Below are positions 1 through 7,645 of a stretch of 36,961 bases of DNA, piece by piece (the stretch's first letter is position 1; every line of letters starts with the position of its first letter). A program made the translations under genes and the position numbers. The DNA is taken from assembly GCA_012730105.1 (NCBI GenBank), contig JAAYBJ010000124.1, forward strand, positions 1 through 36,961, read 5' to 3'. The DNA comes from Candidatus Hydrogenedentota bacterium (GTDB lineage Bacteria; Hydrogenedentota; Hydrogenedentia; Hydrogenedentales; CAITNO01). The notes below the pieces were generated by a model that saw only the letters and a program-made list of their open reading frames with translations, ran no database searches and had not been told where the DNA came from.

Positions 1-1
1 C

Positions 2-94
2 TCACTACTGGCCGCCACGCCGCGACGCGGGCCCATCGGAGGGCTGCATCTGGGACCAATACAGAAAGCCTTGCAGGAGGCAAAACTGCTATAG
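2..94 (+). CDS. Possible 3' end of a gene that starts outside the window
   Basis: An open frame runs from the window edge to a TAG at 92-94, giving about 30 residues that end in GPIQKALQEAKLL, an amphipathic helix-like tail. No family can be recognised from so short a piece, and other frames are open over the same stretch, so this is a weak call. If real, it is the C-terminus of a plus-strand gene converging on the porin gene. Confidence 0.28.
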   Translation, partial: SLLAATPRRGPIGGLHLGPIQKALQEAKLL

Positions 95-289
95 CGTAGG
101 CCAGTGTATAGGCAAAACATAAGGGGAAGAAGGGGAAGTTCGTCCAAAACAGCCAAATCGCGCCTGTTTGTGTCTTTTGACAGCCATACCGACTAAAACG
201 GCATGATAGATGATCATCGACTCGAAAAAGTCCATGCCGCGATACCTTTGGGAACGGAGACAGCGCAACCGGCTCCGCGGGAGGCCGCC

Positions 290-1750
290 TTAAAAGTTGA
301 ATTGGAGGCGCGTTTGCAGGCTGTTCACCCGGCCGGAATACAGGTCATGGTCGATTTCTGAAATCACATAGTTCAAAATCAGTCGCACGTTCGGGTTAAG
401 ATACCAATTCAGGCCCAGGGTCCAGTTGTCGGCCTCTCCACCTTTAATCGCGCCGCTGTTTAAATCCAGGCGGGAACGACGCAGCGCCAGCTGCCAGGCC
501 CCCCATCCGCTGGAAGATTTCGGGGAAAAGTTGTGGTGCGGAACAACACGGTCAAAGGTGGCGCTGCTCCTGTTGTAAACGCGATGTTCGCCCGTGAGGA
601 AATAACTGGCTTCCAGGTAGGCTCCGGACAGCACGGGAGAACCGTCGAGGCGGGTTTCAATCCTGTCACGCACATACTCGCCCTGTAATGAAAAGGCTCC
701 GAAGACCCACGCTGCTTCCAGGTTTATCAGGTCTTCCTTGTCGACATTGGCGTCCCGAAGCCGGAAACCCCGGTAAATTTCCGTATTCAGGTAGTTGGAG
801 ACAAGATGGATTTCCGGACGCGTCTGATAACCGATGGATCCGCCATCAGGCAGTCGGCGGCTGTAGGACAGGCCCAGGTGAAGCAACTGACGCCCATCAT
901 CCCGGTACCAGGGCAATCCCGTAATGCGACCGGTATAGGCGTAGCCGTTTGCCGCATCCTGCGGACCGGGAAAGGCCCCGACTTCTTTGAAAGCTCCCAG
1001 CGTCCACCCCAGTCTTTTGTCGAAAAGGGTATTCTGGAGCATGATTCCCAAATTTCGCCCTGGAAGCAACGCCGTCGCCAGATTGCGTTCCATAAATGTC
1101 AAATAATCATCACTGGTCTGCTCATCCAGGCCTGCAGGTTCCCGAAAATGTCCCGCCTTGAAGGTGCCTACAAAAGGTATGTTCCCCATTTGCATCCAGA
1201 CATCCGTAAACTTTCCCGAGCCGTCCCCCGCAAAATCGAATTCCATCCGATAGTCGAAGTGTTCATACATCGTTCCTTGAAGGCGGATGCGCGCGCGGCG
1301 AAACTCTCCGGTATCAAATATTGGACCGAAGCGCCTGGAAAGGGGGCCGTCCTGGTCAACAAACGCATAATCCAGGTGCAGCCGTCCGCCGACCTTCATT
1401 TGGAACGCCCCGTTTCCCGATTCAAAGCAAAGTCCGTTGCGCCATAGGGGTGTCGGCGTATCTGTACCCGTATCAGCCTTTTCTGGCGGCTTGGCGACGG
1501 CAGGCTTCCCGGTCGGCGTTGACATCTTGACGTCGGCAGAGGTATCCGTAGTCGCGCCGGGGGACACCGTTGCCCCTTCCAAGCGGGCTTCCACCTCCGC
1601 GAGACGCCGTTCAAGCTGTTCTATGCGTTCAAGCAGCACCTCTTCACGGGCTGTCAATACGGCCCCGCCATCATCGGCGTGCAGTGGAAACTCGGGAAAC
1701 GCAAGCGCCATTAGGGCAGGCAGGAAAAACAAAAAACGATGATGAATCAT
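290..1750 (-). CDS. Outer-membrane porin of the phosphate-selective OprO/OprP type
   Basis: The 486-residue product forms a beta-barrel channel in the outer membrane. Residues 1-25 are a signal peptide ending near PLHA. Residues about 33-60 are a charged heptad segment (LLERIEQLERRLAEVEARL), the short coiled coil that often precedes OprO/P barrels and mediates trimer or periplasmic contacts. A Thr/Pro-rich linker follows to about residue 100. From about residue 105 to the end there are alternating amphipathic strands typical of the O/P porin family, starting FQMKVGGRLHLDYAFVD. The protein ends LQFNF; a terminal Phe is the usual signal for barrel insertion. The family name does not prove phosphate specificity: in polymer degraders such porins may pass other anions. 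The start is the first ATG (1748-1750) and no clear Shine-Dalgarno site is visible. The gene stands alone, with no transporter or two-component genes beside it. Confidence 0.85.
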   Translation of the reverse strand: MIHHRFLFFLPALMALAFPEFPLHADDGGAVLTAREEVLLERIEQLERRLAEVEARLEGATVSPGATTDTSADVKMSTPTGKPAVAKPPEKADTGTDTPTPLWRNGLCFESGNGAFQMKVGGRLHLDYAFVDQDGPLSRRFGPIFDTGEFRRARIRLQGTMYEHFDYRMEFDFAGDGSGKFTDVWMQMGNIPFVGTFKAGHFREPAGLDEQTSDDYLTFMERNLATALLPGRNLGIMLQNTLFDKRLGWTLGAFKEVGAFPGPQDAANGYAYTGRITGLPWYRDDGRQLLHLGLSYSRRLPDGGSIGYQTRPEIHLVSNYLNTEIYRGFRLRDANVDKEDLINLEAAWVFGAFSLQGEYVRDRIETRLDGSPVLSGAYLEASYFLTGEHRVYNRSSATFDRVVPHHNFSPKSSSGWGAWQLALRRSRLDLNSGAIKGGEADNWTLGLNWYLNPNVRLILNYVISEIDHDLYSGRVNSLQTRLQFNF

Positions 1751-2369
1751 ATTCGAAGGTGACTCGCAATCTTAATCTAAAATTACCAACATAAGAACGA
1801 TTTTCCGTATACAGGTTATGAAACATAGCAGGAAAGGAGAAGGCGCTGTGACTGTACCTTCAGGATTATAAGTAATGGTGGAACAAATCTCAAACTGCAG
1901 ATATTTAATAAATGCTACACCGTAGATCAGTATATCATGATGGTCTGGGTACACAAATTAAGGCCTCGCAGTGTTCGAGTTGCGTAATCGAATACAGTTG
2001 TACCTTTTCGACTTCGAGATGTGAGCACGAGTTACCTGTACGAATACGATAAGGCGATGAATTGCGTGTATAACCCGCGTCAGGCAGTCCGTTTGATAAA
2101 GGGGGACAGCTTTTCCGCACGACCTCGCCTTTTGTTCCTGAAGCGGTCCCCCAGAGAATCCTTCGGATCTGTCGGCAATCCGAAAATGAATAAATATATC
2201 CGTACCTCGTCTTATCGGATGTAGGATAATCGATAGTGCGCCGAATTTCAGGCGTTGCGTTCCCGCTTGGCGGTTGATGCGCCGACAGGGCTCTCCAGAG
2301 AGGCCGGGATCCTGTGGTTTCAGGAAGCCCGTTGATTGGTGTATCATACGGGGCCAGAGAGGGATGTGT
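1751..2369. other. Gene-poor gap between porin and sigma-factor genes
   Basis: About 620 bases lie between divergent genes. The stretch is more AT-rich than its surroundings, especially 1760-1970. The open frames in it overlap on both strands, have no ribosome-binding sites and show no recognisable protein, so I take none as real. It must hold the porin promoter (read leftwards) and the sigma-operon promoter (read rightwards), but I see no convincing -35/-10 pair for either. No repeats or RNA genes are evident. Confidence 0.6.
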
Positions 2370-2960
2370 ATGCCGGATAAACAAAGCGCAACCACAGTTG
2401 AAGATATGGAACTCGTAGCGCTCGCGCGCAAGGGCGACATGAAGGCCTTTGAGTCGCTGGTCCGCCGGTACCGCAACGATGTGTACGCGCTCTGCTTCTA
2501 TTTTACCCACAGCCGTGAGGACGCCTGGGACTTGTCACAGGAAGTGTTCATCAAGGCGTACCGCGCGCTGGGCGGTTTCCGGGGTGAAGCCGGTTTCAAG
2601 ACCTGGCTGCTGCGGATAGCCGCGAACCAGAGCAAGGACCACCTGAAGAAACGCCGGTTGCAGACGACGCCTTATGAGGATGCCTGGCGGCCGCCGGACA
2701 CGGAGGCGGGCCAGACCCCCGGCGAGGCGGCCGAGGCGAAGGAAATCGGCGCGGCCATTGAAGCGGCGGTGAGCCGGCTGCCCGCCAAGCACCGGACGGC
2801 CTTTATTTTACGGGAGTACGAAGGCCTCTCCTACCAGGAGATGGCCGAGGTGATGCACTGCAGCATCGGCACCGTGATGAGCCGGTTGTTTCACGCGCGG
2901 CGGCGGCTACAGCACATGCTGGGCCCGCTGGAACTCATGGAGAATATGCAGGATGTTTAA
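2370..2960 (+). CDS. ECF-type RNA polymerase sigma factor (sigma-70 family)
   Basis: This 196-residue protein directs RNA polymerase to a small regulon. Region 2 spans about residues 26-96 (FESLVRRYRNDVYAL, then DLSQEVFIKAYRAL and FKTWLLRIAANQSKD), binding core enzyme and the -10 element. An acidic linker follows. Region 4 spans about 130-182 with the helix-turn-helix YEGLSYQEMAEVMHCSIGTVMSRLFHARRRL, which reads the -35 element (shown here as ordinary family text, split for clarity: YEGLSYQEMAE and IGTVMSRLFHARRRL). The frame is open back to 2274, but AGAGAGGG at 2356-2363 lies six bases before the ATG at 2370, so I start there. The stop overlaps the next gene's ATG (2953), implying translational coupling. 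The two downstream genes and the GH5 gene at 3897 are probably co-transcribed. Confidence 0.92.
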   Translation: MPDKQSATTVEDMELVALARKGDMKAFESLVRRYRNDVYALCFYFTHSREDAWDLSQEVFIKAYRALGGFRGEAGFKTWLLRIAANQSKDHLKKRRLQTTPYEDAWRPPDTEAGQTPGEAAEAKEIGAAIEAAVSRLPAKHRTAFILREYEGLSYQEMAEVMHCSIGTVMSRLFHARRRLQHMLGPLELMENMQDV

Positions 2961-3402
2961 GAGAAAAAAGATGATGCGAATCGGGGCGCGCCTCGACGGC
3001 GAAACCCGTTACAGCGGCCGGGAAATCCCGGAAACTCATGACGAAAAACTGAAGCAGTATGAATCGGCGTTGTTGCTACAGCGCCGTGGCGCGGCCCGCG
3101 CGGCCCGGGCCCCTGAAATCAGCGACACCCAGTTTGACGCTTTCATGCAGGGCATACGCGAAGGCGTTGCCGAACCCGCCCCCAGGTTCGCGGGTTTGTG
3201 GACAGTGGCCTCAGTGGCGACAGTCACGCTTATCGTAATCATTTCCCTGCTGGCCTTTTTTACCGGTGGTCCCGACCCGGTCCGCGCGACGGAAGTGGAG
3301 TCCGCTTCCACGGAGCTCCAGGGGGTGACCGTCAACTACTATGACAACCCGCAGGGTGTGTCCACCGTAAAGGTAAACATGCCGGAGAACGACTTGTGGT
3401 AA
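2953..3402 (+). CDS. Single-pass membrane protein, putative anti-sigma factor
   Basis: The 149-residue product has a charged N-terminal cytoplasmic half, one transmembrane helix at about residues 81-104 (WTVASVATVTLIVIISLLAF) and a short outer tail of about 45 residues. The segment ISDTQFDAFMQGIREGV (55-71) resembles the helix with which small anti-sigma domains grip ECF sigma factors. No His-x3-Cys-x2-Cys zinc motif of the ZAS class is present. The gene overlaps the sigma gene by eight bases and the next gene by seven. Position and topology make an anti-sigma role likely by family custom, but sequence similarity to a named anti-sigma family cannot be claimed by eye. Confidence 0.7.
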   Translation: MFKRKKMMRIGARLDGETRYSGREIPETHDEKLKQYESALLLQRRGAARAARAPEISDTQFDAFMQGIREGVAEPAPRFAGLWTVASVATVTLIVIISLLAFFTGGPDPVRATEVESASTELQGVTVNYYDNPQGVSTVKVNMPENDLW

Positions 3403-3860
3403 GTGTTCCGGGACTCACGCTGATAGCGCTGCTGCTGGGATGCAGCGCGCCGGGGGCGCAACCGGTATCGCTGCACTACTGGGCGGTTGAGGCGACCGTT
3501 GAAGGGCGTGAAATCCCGTCGTTCGACGCGGGCGCCGCGCCGATCAAGAGCCTGCTGGAGGATCTTAGTTACGACACGTTCCGCACCGTGCTTGAAAAGG
3601 GAGACCACATCGAGCAGGACAGGGACAAGTCCGTGACGCTCAACAGACTTTACGCCATGAATCTGCGTTTTACGGGAACCGACGACACGGATCGGGCGCG
3701 GCTCGTGGTGACGGTTACCCTCGCGCCCCGGGAACTTGGGGGCCTTCCCCGGAAAGTGGTGGAAACCACGCTGCTCCTTGCACCCGGGGGCAAGGCGCGG
3801 GTCTGTGGCCTGCGCTGTGAAAAGGGCGGCGAGATAATCATCGTTTTGTCGCGGTCATGA
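3396..3860 (+). CDS. Small lipoprotein of unknown function in the sigma operon
   Basis: The 154-residue product begins with a lipoprotein signal: hydrophobic residues 5-14, then the lipobox L13-L14-G15-C16, so Cys16 should be lipidated. The mature part is about 139 residues of alternating short strands with charged loops (for example ARLVVTVTLAPREL and GEIIIVLSRS), suggesting a compact beta-rich domain. I do not recognise the family. It starts with GTG at 3396, overlapping the preceding membrane-protein gene, and ends 36 bases before the GH5 gene. An attractive reading, which is inference, is that it acts as an envelope sensor or partner for the anti-sigma protein. Confidence 0.72.
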   Translation: MVSVPGLTLIALLLGCSAPGAQPVSLHYWAVEATVEGREIPSFDAGAAPIKSLLEDLSYDTFRTVLEKGDHIEQDRDKSVTLNRLYAMNLRFTGTDDTDRARLVVTVTLAPRELGGLPRKVVETTLLLAPGGKARVCGLRCEKGGEIIIVLSRS

Positions 3861-3896
3861 GGGGATAAACGACCGACCTTCACCGGGAGACCACCC

Positions 3897-5507
3897 ATGG
3901 GCAGAAACGCGCTATGCTCCTTCTATTTCCTTGGCGGGCTGGCAGTATGCCTGTCCATGCCGGCGCTCGCGCAACGCCCCACCGCGCCCCTGTCCGTGCA
4001 AAACGACAGGATTCTGGATCCTTCGGGGCGCCAGGTCTTTCTCTGGGGCATGAACGTCGGCGAAAAGTCGTCGTCAAACCTCCATCAAAGCTGGCACGGA
4101 CCGGAAGACTTTCACAACCTGCGGCGCTGGGGCATGAACGCCGTGCGCATGATGATTTTCTGGTCCGCCCTGGAACCGGAACCCGGCCGCTATGACGAGA
4201 CCTATCTCGCCTCGGTGGACGAACGCATCGGCTGGGCGCGCGATGCGGGGCTGTATGTCATCCTGGACATGCACCAGGACCTGTGGAGCGCCGCAATCCC
4301 CGGCGGCAACGGCGCGCCGGCGTGGGCCACGCTGGACGGCGGCCAGCCCCATTTCACCATCGGCGACATCTGGAGCGCCGCCTATTATGTCAGTCCGCGG
4401 GTGCACCGCGTCTTCGACAACTTTTGGAATAACACTCCCGGACCGGACGGCACCGGCATCCAGGAGCGCTACGCCCTTGCGTGGCGCCACGTAGCGGCGC
4501 GTTACGCGAACCGGCCGGAAGTGATCGGCTTCGACCTTATGAACGAGCCTTTCCCCGGCTCCATGATTCAGGAGACGGCCGGCCCGCTGCTGGACGCGCT
4601 GCCCGCTCTCCTGCGCGATGTTCCCATGCCGGACAGCCTGCCCCGGTTCATCGACAGCATCACGGAAAACCCGCTTCCGCCTTGGCTGCTGGACGCCCTG
4701 GACGATCCCGGTCGCCATCGCATCGCCCTGGAAACGCTGCGACCGGTCATGGGGCGCTTTGAGCGGGACATGCTGATGCCCACGTACCGGCGCGTACACC
4801 GGGCGATCCGCGAAGTCAATGCCACAGGCATCATTTTTCTCGAACCCTGCGTGTTCGCCAATGTGGGTGTGCCGACCGAAATCGAGGCGCTGTGCGATCC
4901 CGACGGCGTGCGTGATCCGCAGCAGGCCTACCTGCCCCACGCCTACGATATCGTCACGGACACCCCCCTGTCCGGTCAGCCCAGTGAAAACAGGCTGAAC
5001 CTCATTGTCACACAGAAGCGGCGGGACGCGGAACGCCTGGGCATGCCGCTCCTTATTGGCGAGTGGGGCGCCTATTACGGTTCGCCGAAGACCCGGGACG
5101 CTGCCCGGATGATGAACCGGCTGCTCGAGGAAAACGTCTGCGGCGCCTTTTACTGGGAGTACCACCGCCACCTGGAACGCGCGGTCTACTTTGAGGTGCT
5201 CTCGAAACCCGCGCCGCTGCGGCTGGCCGGCGCCCTTGAATCCTTCAGCCTCTCCCCGGGCGCGGGCATCTTCTCCTGTCGCTGGGAAAACACTTCCTCC
5301 ACCGGGGACAGCCTTTTCGCACTACCGGAATCCTGGCCGGAACACGGGCTTGTAATCACCACGGAACCCGCCGGGCTCCGCGCCGTGATTGAACGGGATT
5401 CAAAGGATCCCAAGACCCGGTACGTCACCGTAAGCGCGACGGACGCCGCTGCCACAACGACGCTTACCCTGAGAATTTCTCCGCCTGTCGGGGGTGAAAG
5501 GCCATGA
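3897..5507 (+). CDS. Secreted GH5-family glycosidase, endoglycoceramidase-like
   Basis: The 536-residue protein has a signal peptide (residues 1-25, cleaving near ALAQ) and a GH5 TIM barrel. The start of the barrel has the endoglycoceramidase-style string ILDPSGRQVFLWGMNVGEKS, followed by GMNAVRMMIFWSALEP and VILDMHQDLW. The acid/base Glu217 lies in FDLMNEP and the nucleophile Glu389 in LLIGEWGAYYG. A C-terminal beta-sandwich of about 90 residues follows, as in endoglycoceramidases (GH5_28/29), which cut the bond between oligosaccharide and ceramide. Substrate is inferred from overall pattern; a beta-glucosidase or exo-enzyme of the same subfamilies is possible. GGGAGA lies six bases before the ATG. 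It sits 36 bases behind the sigma/anti-sigma/lipoprotein genes, so its expression may respond to an envelope signal. Confidence 0.83.
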   Translation: MGRNALCSFYFLGGLAVCLSMPALAQRPTAPLSVQNDRILDPSGRQVFLWGMNVGEKSSSNLHQSWHGPEDFHNLRRWGMNAVRMMIFWSALEPEPGRYDETYLASVDERIGWARDAGLYVILDMHQDLWSAAIPGGNGAPAWATLDGGQPHFTIGDIWSAAYYVSPRVHRVFDNFWNNTPGPDGTGIQERYALAWRHVAARYANRPEVIGFDLMNEPFPGSMIQETAGPLLDALPALLRDVPMPDSLPRFIDSITENPLPPWLLDALDDPGRHRIALETLRPVMGRFERDMLMPTYRRVHRAIREVNATGIIFLEPCVFANVGVPTEIEALCDPDGVRDPQQAYLPHAYDIVTDTPLSGQPSENRLNLIVTQKRRDAERLGMPLLIGEWGAYYGSPKTRDAARMMNRLLEENVCGAFYWEYHRHLERAVYFEVLSKPAPLRLAGALESFSLSPGAGIFSCRWENTSSTGDSLFALPESWPEHGLVITTEPAGLRAVIERDSKDPKTRYVTVSATDAAATTTLTLRISPPVGGERP

Positions 5508-5530
5508 TCGTAACGCCGATCCTGTTACTG

Positions 5531-5580
5531 GTCTGACGGAGTCTGACCTTGTCCGACGCTGTCTGACCGGTCTGACATTG
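5531..5580 (-). repeat. GTC-R-GAC tandem array 1 (five units)
   Basis: On the plus strand five heptamers GTCTGAC or GTCCGAC start at 5531, 5541, 5551, 5561 and 5570, so the period is 10, 10, 10 and 9. On the minus strand each reads GTCAGAC or GTCGGAC, the same purine-centred unit seen at 29755, 32018 and 32768. The array begins 14 bases beyond the stop of the minus-strand SpoU gene, and lies 23 bases from the stop of the convergent GH5 gene. Confidence 0.85.
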
Positions 5581-5594
5581 CCGAATATTTCCGC

Positions 5595-6170
5595 TCATGG
5601 CCCGCCAAGGACATCCCCGTCCTCCCGTTGCCACTGGTCCAGAATGCCATACAAGATGATGCCGAAGGCCGTGGCGACATTGATGCTTTTCTTGTACCCG
5701 AACATGGGTATCTGTACCACGGCAGCACAGCGGCGCAGCACCCGTTCATTGACGCCGTTTTCTTCATTACCGAAGACAACCGCCACCGGCCGGGGCCAGT
5801 GAAAGTCCCGATAGTCCGGGGCGCCCTCCACGGTCTCCACCGCCACCACGGGAATGCCCTGCGCATCCAGCGCATCCATGCAGTCCCGGTTGCGTTCATA
5901 ATAGGTCCACGGCACATAGTCAAAAGCGCCCAGGGCCGTTTTTTCGAGTTTCTTGTGGGGTGGATGGGCGGTCATGCCACACAGATGCAGATGGGCCGCG
6001 GCGCCGGCGTCCGCCGTCCTGAAAATGCTGCCCACGTTAAACGCGCTGCGCAGATTGTCCAGCATGACATGGATTGGCCACCGGGAAAGGGCGGCCCGTT
6101 CTTCGCGGGCCTGTCCGGCATACCACGGCTCAAGACCGGGAAGGGGGGTGTTCATCTCCTGTCCGGACAT
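5595..6170 (-). CDS. SpoU/TrmH-family RNA 2'-O-methyltransferase
   Basis: The 191-residue protein is a single SPOUT domain that methylates a ribose 2'-OH in tRNA or rRNA using S-adenosylmethionine. All three family motifs are visible: motif 1 NLRSAFNVGSIFRTAD (39-54), motif 2 AVVFGNEENGVNERVL (130-145) and motif 3 IPMFGYKKSINVATAFGIIL (154-173), the last two forming the trefoil knot that binds the cofactor. There is no N-terminal RNA-binding extension, so it is a minimal member; the target base cannot be told from sequence. Its ATG at 6168-6170 shares one base with the stop of the preceding gene (TAATG), so translation is probably coupled. An internal ATG at residue 6 is a less likely start because AGGAG abuts it directly. 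Confidence 0.9.
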   Translation of the reverse strand: MSGQEMNTPLPGLEPWYAGQAREERAALSRWPIHVMLDNLRSAFNVGSIFRTADAGAAAHLHLCGMTAHPPHKKLEKTALGAFDYVPWTYYERNRDCMDALDAQGIPVVAVETVEGAPDYRDFHWPRPVAVVFGNEENGVNERVLRRCAAVVQIPMFGYKKSINVATAFGIILYGILDQWQREDGDVLGGP

Positions 6171-7618
6171 TATTCAATACTGAGCGTGGACTGCATTTGC
6201 GTGGAGAGCCGTCCGATTTCCGCCTCGTACTCCAGGCGCACCATCGTTTTCAAGGTTTCCTGATCGAGCCCGGCGGCATGCTCCGCAATCAGCGCGTGCA
6301 AGTCCGGGGCGAACCCTGCGCCGCTGAAGGCCTGAGTGTTGGTCAACAGCCCCTGCTGCAGTTCATTCGTTCTGGCCTGCACTTCGCGAAGTCCCCGGGT
6401 GCGGCGCTGCGCCTCTGAAGGAAACTCGTCGCCCACGGCCTTGTAGGCTTCTTCGGACTGCTTGAGCAACGCCACGGCCTCGGCGAAACGGTTCTTGGCC
6501 GCCTCCTCCTCCGCAAGAGATCTCAGGTCTTCCGCCTGTTTCAACTGCGCCTGGTACTGGGCCATCTGTTCATCCCGTTTCTGTATCAGGGCGGCCACCT
6601 CAAGCCGGCGCTTTTCCGCGGTCGGGTGCAGCATGTTAACGGACAGAGCTTTTTCAAAACCGGCCATGGACTCCTCGAGCATCCCTTTCTCCAGTTTTTC
6701 CTCGGCCACTTCGGCGTGATAATTGGCGATTTTTTCAACGACATCGCGCCGTTCGGGCGCGGCCGCGGCGGCCGCCTCATATTCCTTGACGGCCCGTTCC
6801 CGCATGCCCGCGGCATAGAGCATGTCACCGATTTTGGCGCTCATATCGGGGGTGTACTCCGTCAGTTTCCTGTAGTTGACGTCCGCGGCTTCAATTTCAC
6901 TTTCGTTGCCCTTTTCCACGTAATAGGCATAGGCGCTGAGCACATACCGCTGCAGCTGGGCGGCGGAGATGTTTCCCGGAACCGTGCCGGACGTGATGAC
7001 GGTCCACCAGACATCGGCCACGGCATTAACGGAACGGCTGATGTCCCCGGCCAGCCTTGCGGAGGCCGTACCGCGAAATCCCGCGCCACCCTGGTATTCC
7101 CCCGTTATGAGATCGTTGCCCGCGTTGGCCTCCTCCATGGTGCGTTTCAGCCGGTCCATTGATTCCAGCACGCGACGCGGCTCGGGTTTCAGGCTTCCCG
7201 TATCCGCCAGGGGTTCCGCGTCCCTGTAGTACTGGCCTCGCACGGCGGGATCCGCGGTGGCCATGGGCGCGGTAACGCGGCTGACCAGCCTGCCCAGCGC
7301 GCCCAGGCGCCAGGCGAAATAGGCGTCTATGCGCGCGCCCCGGGCCGCGGTAAGGAGGGCCATTTCATTTTCAATCGCCCGGAGGGGATCCACGGCCATG
7401 TCCGGGAACAGTTCTTCCATGGCCATGGGGGAAAGGGAGGCGCCGGCGCGGAGTTCTTCCTGCAGCCTGGTCAGCGGCAGGTTTTCTTCGCGGGAAATCA
7501 GATGCAGCGCCGTATTGACCACCGCCGATTCCACGCGCGGCCCCCATGCGTTCGCCGTCACGGCGCAGCACACCACAAGAGCGCCGGCCACTATATAAAC
7601 GAAGCAGCGTTTTTTCAT
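6170..7618 (-). CDS. Secreted TPR and coiled-coil protein
   Basis: The 482-residue protein has a signal peptide (residues 1-24, ending VTANA) and is otherwise almost all helical. The first half has no repeat that I can align; it starts WGPRVESAVVNTALHLI. From about residue 230 there are degenerate TPR-like hairpins (DVNYRKLTEYTPDMSAKIGDML, ERAVKEYEAAAAAAPERRDV, ESMAGFEKALSVNMLHPTAE are pieces of three). Residues about 335-400 are a Glu/Lys/Gln-rich coiled coil. No catalytic motif is seen. AAGGAAAA lies seven bases before the ATG. It follows the zinc-ribbon/TPR gene with a 27-base gap and overlaps SpoU, suggesting a shared transcript. Probable role is as a periplasmic scaffold; this is inference from the TPR architecture only. 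Confidence 0.8.
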   Translation of the reverse strand: MKKRCFVYIVAGALVVCCAVTANAWGPRVESAVVNTALHLISREENLPLTRLQEELRAGASLSPMAMEELFPDMAVDPLRAIENEMALLTAARGARIDAYFAWRLGALGRLVSRVTAPMATADPAVRGQYYRDAEPLADTGSLKPEPRRVLESMDRLKRTMEEANAGNDLITGEYQGGAGFRGTASARLAGDISRSVNAVADVWWTVITSGTVPGNISAAQLQRYVLSAYAYYVEKGNESEIEAADVNYRKLTEYTPDMSAKIGDMLYAAGMRERAVKEYEAAAAAAPERRDVVEKIANYHAEVAEEKLEKGMLEESMAGFEKALSVNMLHPTAEKRRLEVAALIQKRDEQMAQYQAQLKQAEDLRSLAEEEAAKNRFAEAVALLKQSEEAYKAVGDEFPSEAQRRTRGLREVQARTNELQQGLLTNTQAFSGAGFAPDLHALIAEHAAGLDQETLKTMVRLEYEAEIGRLSTQMQSTLSIE

Positions 7619-7645
7619 GTGTCAGTTTTCCTTGTCCAGATAGGG

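Noticed and set aside
177-182. TTGACA as a plus-strand promoter
   Set aside because: No -10 at a proper distance and no plus-strand gene follows.
1935-2510. Minus-strand open frames in the gap before the sigma gene
   Set aside because: They overlap each other and the sigma gene, with no start signal and no recognisable protein.
4074-5171. Long antisense open frame under the GH5 gene
   Set aside because: It follows codon-phase bias of the GC-rich real gene, has no ribosome-binding site and no family features.
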